Assembly: GCF_028369295.1 (NCBI RefSeq)
Contig: NZ_JAQMYP010000006.1
Span: 1 to 64,000 of the forward strand
DNA from: Streptomyces sp. HD
Lineage (GTDB): Bacteria > Actinomycetota > Actinomycetes > Streptomycetales > Streptomycetaceae
Direction: 5' to 3'
Length of the DNA stretch: 64,000 bases
Below are positions 62,001 through 64,000 of the stretch, piece after piece. Within the stretch, counting starts at the first letter, position 1. Each line of letters opens with the position of its first letter. A model generated the notes under the pieces. That model ran no database searches. It worked only from the letters and a program-made list of their open reading frames with translations, and had not been told where the DNA came from. Both the position numbers and the translations under genes were made by a program.

Positions 62001-63697
62001 GGGCGCGCGTCCTCCAACATGCCCGCGATGCGCTCGGCCGGCCACTCCGGGTCCAGAGGCAGATAGGCCGCGCCCGCCTTCTGAATCGCCAGGAGTGTGG
62101 TCATGATGTCCGGAGTCGGCGGCAGCGCGAACGCGACGATCCGTTCCGGGCCCGCCCCCAACTCGACCAGGTGTCGGGCCAGTTGGTTCGCGGCCGTATT
62201 CAGTTCCGCGAACGTCAGGCTGCGGCCGCCTCCGACGACCGCCACCGCGTCCGGTGTGCGCGCCGTCTGTGCCTCGAACACCTCCGGCATGGTGCGGTAC
62301 GGCACCGGCAGCCGCTCCCCCGCCCCGCCCGCCAGCAGCGCTGTCCGCTCCTCGGGGGCGAGGGCGTCCAGGCGGGCCAGGGGGACGTCGGGGGCGGCGA
62401 GCACAGCCAGGAGCAGGCGCTCGAAGCGTGCTGCCAGCCTCTCGACCGCCGCCCGCTCGTAACAGTCGGGGCGGAACTCGAAGACGACGCCGAGCTGGTG
62501 TTCGGCCAGTACGGCCAGGGTCAGGGGATAGTGGGTGGCGCCCGCGCCCTTCACATCGAGAATCCGCAGGCCGGCGGATGCCTCGGCCTCGGCCACCGCG
62601 GTCTCGTCGATGGGGTAGTTCTCGAAGACGAGGAGGGTGTCGAAGAGGTCACCCGCGCCGCCGAGGCGCTGGATCTCGGTGAGGCCGAGGTGCTGGTGGC
62701 CCATCAGGCGGGACTGTTCGTCCTGCAGTCGGCGCAGGAAGTCGCCCGCCCGTTCGGCCGGCGGCACGGTCGCGCGGACCGGCACCGTGTTGATGAACAG
62801 GCCGATCATGGACTCCGCACCGGCGAGTTCGGCGGGCCGTCCGGCCACCGTCGCGCCGAAGACGACGTCGTCCCGGCCGGTCAGCCGGGCCAGCAGCAGC
62901 GCCCACAGACCCTGCACGACCGTGTTGACGGTGACGCCCCGGCTCCGCGCGAACTCCTCTGCTCGGCCGGTCAGTTGCCCGGTCAACCGCAGGGTGTGCA
63001 GCTCGGGCGGTACCGGGACCGGCCCGGCGGACGACGGCGCCAGGACCGTCGGTGTCACGCCGGCCAGCGCCTTGCGCCAGGCGTCGGCGGAGGCGTCGCG
63101 GTCGCGGGAGGCCAGCCAGGCGAGGAAGTCCCGGTACGGCCGTACGGCGGGCAGCGGGTCCGTGGTGCCGGGGGCGAGCTGGGCGGCGTAGAGCTGGAGG
63201 AGTTCGCGGACCAGGAGGGGGATGGACCAACCGTCCAGCAGGAGGTGGTGGTTGGTGAGGATCAGGAGCCAGCGGCCGGCGGCGCGGCGCACGAGCGTCA
63301 GGCGCAGCAGGGGTGGGTCGGTGAGGTCGAAGCGGGCGGCGGCATCCGCGGTGATCAGGGCGGCGGGGTCGCCCTCCTCCTCGGTCCAGTTCACGGGTAC
63401 CTGCTTCAGCACCACCTGCACCGGCTCGTCCAGCTCCTCATGCAGGAAGGCGCTGCGCAGGTTGGCGTGCCGGGCGAAGAGTTCCTCGGCGGCGGTGCGC
63501 AGCAGGGCCGGGCGCAGCGGGCCCTCGATCTCCACCAGGGACTGCATGGTGTAGACGTCCTGGACGCCCTCGTCGAACAGGGCGTGGAACAGCAGGCCCT
63601 GCTGGAGCGGGGAGAGCGGCAGAACGTCCTCGACCAGGGAACCGTCGTCCCCGGGTGTCTTGCTCATCGTGCCGTCGTCCCCGGGTGTCTTGCTCAT
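59060..63697 (-). CDS. NRPS: C - A - T - E, with repeat insertion in the A domain
   Basis: The protein has 1545 aa. C is at about 25-460 (PLSPLQQGLLFHAL, HHLLLDGWS). A is at about 480-1000 (YTSGSTGRPKAVV near 647); specificity residues read D-A-Q-E-G-G-L-V-D-K, for which I have no confident match. T (GGDSIVS) is near 1039. Seven tandem Ala-Glu-Leu triplets link it to an E domain (about 1120-1545: HHLVADAASW, EGHGREE, GYGLLRHLNP, FNYLGRM). E motif HHxxxDG has Ala for Gly. Residues about 569-605 are foreign to A domains and come from an intergenic repeat. The start is ATG 63697, with GGAGG six bases upstream and ATGA overlap with the preceding NRPS gene; the first nine codons are duplicated. 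Confidence 0.93.
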   Translation of the reverse strand: MSKTPGDDGTMSKTPGDDGSLVEDVLPLSPLQQGLLFHALFDEGVQDVYTMQSLVEIEGPLRPALLRTAAEELFARHANLRSAFLHEELDEPVQVVLKQVPVNWTEEEGDPAALITADAAARFDLTDPPLLRLTLVRRAAGRWLLILTNHHLLLDGWSIPLLVRELLQLYAAQLAPGTTDPLPAVRPYRDFLAWLASRDRDASADAWRKALAGVTPTVLAPSSAGPVPVPPELHTLRLTGQLTGRAEEFARSRGVTVNTVVQGLWALLLARLTGRDDVVFGATVAGRPAELAGAESMIGLFINTVPVRATVPPAERAGDFLRRLQDEQSRLMGHQHLGLTEIQRLGGAGDLFDTLLVFENYPIDETAVAEAEASAGLRILDVKGAGATHYPLTLAVLAEHQLGVVFEFRPDCYERAAVERLAARFERLLLAVLAAPDVPLARLDALAPEERTALLAGGAGERLPVPYRTMPEVFEAQTARTPDAVAVVGGGRSLTFAELNTAANQLARHLVELGAGPERIVAFALPPTPDIMTTLLAIQKAGAAYLPLDPEWPAERIAGMLEDARPVALVTTTTATPCSKGRGAVTYAAPPRGRDQPQPTGSRQPEIPPTRFVLLDAPDTRERLAHTSPSNLTDTSLLPENPAYVIYTSGSTGRPKAVVIPQRAITNLFTAHNAALHNPASTATGGRQLRIGHAWPIAFDASWQPMLWMFAGHELHMVPEDVRRDPAALRDFLARHGIEFIELSPSLLGELVAQGGDWQAELKVLGVGGEAVPPDLWRTLRDTDGLTAHNLYGPTECTVDSADCDLALTDRPAIGRPVAGGTLYILDGHLNPVPVGVEGELYVAGAGLARGYLGRPAATASRFVADPFSGDPGERMYRTGDIARWTEAGLVECLGRVDDQVKIRGYRIEPGEIEAVLLEHDLVERAAVVVREDTPGVRRLVAYVILAAPPAEETAELLRRAVAAILPDYMVPSAFVPVDGFPLTLNGKLDTAALPAPTRSGGPAAQPPRNPAEERLAILFAEVLGLDSVGVHDSFFALGGDSIVSMRLVSQARAAGFAFSPRDVFERPTIAELAELAELAELAELAELAELAERADPGASRAGTTEHRTPDLSAGTGDIPLTPILTWLTEQGGPFRALSQARFLRTPPGMDLDGLYRTVQSVLDRHDLLRSTFTPAADGTWRFHAAPAGTARAADRVRRIDAERMDHTAIGTLVPEAMDELVTELDPAAGAMARFLWFDAGGGREGRLLVVLHHLVADAASWGVLGADLAAAWEGRDLSPVGTSFREWARALQELAPTRSAELAYWKGVLDRPEPPLGAGPLDPARDTRATIRRHWTTLGADDTAILAGAGVQEVLLTALALAVPSWRGGPDSSVLIALEGHGREEHLLPGADLTATLGWFTSVFPVRLDPGPTDHVRRVRDQLTALPDKGIGYGLLRHLNPETAPQLARLPEPQIQFNYLGRMTMGERRDAAVFTGAPETGAMGSGADPAMPAPYALVVDAVITGTGLSVCWQWPERLFTQAGIERLAALWTTSLELLLKGGDQ
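60422..60484 (-). repeat. Seven perfect 9-bp repeats encoding (Ala-Glu-Leu)7
   Basis: GGCGAGTTC is repeated seven times without mismatch, in the linker between T and E domains. The predicted peptide is a charged amphipathic helix, so length could vary without breaking the frame. Confidence 0.95.
61888..61982. repeat. Intergenic-type repeat inserted in NRPS coding sequence
   Basis: A 95-bp segment is bounded by 9-bp inverted repeats GACGACTGC (61888-61896) and GCAGTCGTC (61974-61982). Its core, CGCGGCGGAGCCGCATATG then CACAGCCCCGCGCCCC, is a sequence I know as a frequent Streptomyces intergenic repeat. It is read through in frame by the NRPS gene. Confidence 0.75.
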
Positions 63698-63700
63698 CGT
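63641..63700 (-). repeat. Tandem 30-bp duplication containing the NRPS start codon
   Basis: Two adjacent 30-bp units (63641-63670 and 63671-63700) are identical at 29 positions. Each encodes MSKTPGDDG, so the protein begins with this block twice. Only the copy at 63697 has a ribosome-binding site and overlaps the preceding stop. Confidence 0.95.
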
Positions 63701-64000
63701 GTCCTCCACCTCGCCTTGACCTTGTCGAGCTGCGACTGGCTGAGTGACACCAGTGGGGCACCGGTCGGAGTGAACTCCTCGGGCCCGGGGCCGGTTTCGT
63801 CGGGCGCTGCCCGGGCCATCCCGGCCGGGGTGCGGTGGGTGAACACGTCCCGGGGGGACAGGGCGAGTCCGGCTCTGCGGGCGCGGTCGGCCAGGCGGAC
63901 CGAGACGATGCTGTCGCCGCCGCGTTCGAAGAAGTCGTCGTGGACGCCGGCCCGTTCCAGCCCGAGCACCTCCGCGAACAGCCCGCACAGCACCTTCTCC
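63694..64000 (-). CDS. NRPS C-terminal fragment: T domain and tail, partial
   Basis: Only the last 101 residues are in the window; the gene continues right. They contain a carrier domain (VHDDFFERGGDSIVSVRLAD) followed by a short tail ending VSLSQSQLDKVKARW, a typical NRPS C-terminal tail that may dock to the next protein. The carrier has the GGDSI form usually found before E domains, yet no E domain follows. The stop overlaps the next gene's ATG (ATGA), so these NRPS genes are translationally coupled in one operon. Confidence 0.93.
   Translation of the reverse strand, partial: EKVLCGLFAEVLGLERAGVHDDFFERGGDSIVSVRLADRARRAGLALSPRDVFTHRTPAGMARAAPDETGPGPEEFTPTGAPLVSLSQSQLDKVKARWRTR

Noticed and set aside
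63698..63988. N-terminal extension of the C-A-T-E NRPS to 63988
   Set aside because: Those codons are an out-of-frame Arg/Pro-rich reading of the preceding NRPS carrier domain; the true start overlaps its stop as ATGA with GGAGG upstream.

Overview
This is a high-GC window with strong third-position G/C bias, Streptomyces-style start contexts (ATG/GTG behind GGAGG-like sites), DmdR/IdeR-type iron boxes, and modular PKS and NRPS genes. It reads as a chromosomal segment of a Streptomyces (or very close actinomycete). I saw no tRNA, rRNA, CRISPR array, prophage or intact insertion sequence.

Left edge (1-4152): the end of a type I polyketide cluster. A minus-strand PKS gene runs off the left edge. 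Its first KS has Gln in place of the active-site Cys (KSQ), so it is a decarboxylating loading module. It is followed by a small unknown ORF and a PimM-like PAS-LuxR regulator. A candidate operator for that regulator type lies in the divergent promoter region. A gene-poor stretch of about 1.1 kb then separates the cluster from ordinary chromosome.

Middle (4153-43350): mostly core and housekeeping genes in short operons. They are: an MHS-family transporter, a PucR/GAF regulator and a 3-hydroxybutyrate-dehydrogenase-like SDR; Nudix; apolipoprotein N-acyltransferase; a Wzy-like membrane protein; a glutamate-racemase paralogue; an HpnB-like glycosyltransferase; a double TerD protein; a MOSC protein; a beta-helix/AAA+ fusion; a membrane protein with a split alpha/beta-hydrolase; two DeoR regulators; a Cds1-like PLP enzyme; an anti-sigma-type ATPase; an ABC exporter operon (SHOCT protein, ATPase, FtsX-type permease) divergent from a TetR/DUF4865/DUF1272/tautomerase operon with an operator-like palindrome between them; RpiB-like, ROK, AlkB and RlmG proteins; an aldolase and SIS isomerase divergent from an AgaR-like regulator; and a GH15 trehalase/glucoamylase-like enzyme.

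Right part (43380-64000): one side of a mixed-ligand siderophore locus. Three iron boxes sit in front of (i) an isochorismatase-like gene with a degenerate active site, (ii) a divergent pair encoding ornithine N5-hydroxylase and an N-formyltransferase (CchB/CchA type), and (iii) a siderophore-binding lipoprotein. A convergent terminator separates these from a minus-strand NRPS operon of at least four coupled genes: partial NRPS (...T), then C-A-T-E, then C-A(Ser)-T-C-A(formyl-hydroxy-Orn)-T-E, then ArCP-Cy-A-T. The aryl carrier and Cy domains predict an aryl-capped thiazoline/oxazoline, and the hydroxylase, formyltransferase and A-domain code predict a hydroxamate. The product is therefore probably a phenolate/catecholate-hydroxamate peptide. 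The aryl-acid activating genes, any thioesterase, MbtH and the exporters must lie to the right of the window or elsewhere. The most unusual observation is a Streptomyces-type intergenic repeat inserted in frame inside an NRPS adenylation domain, with a related copy in the leader of the isochorismatase-like gene.
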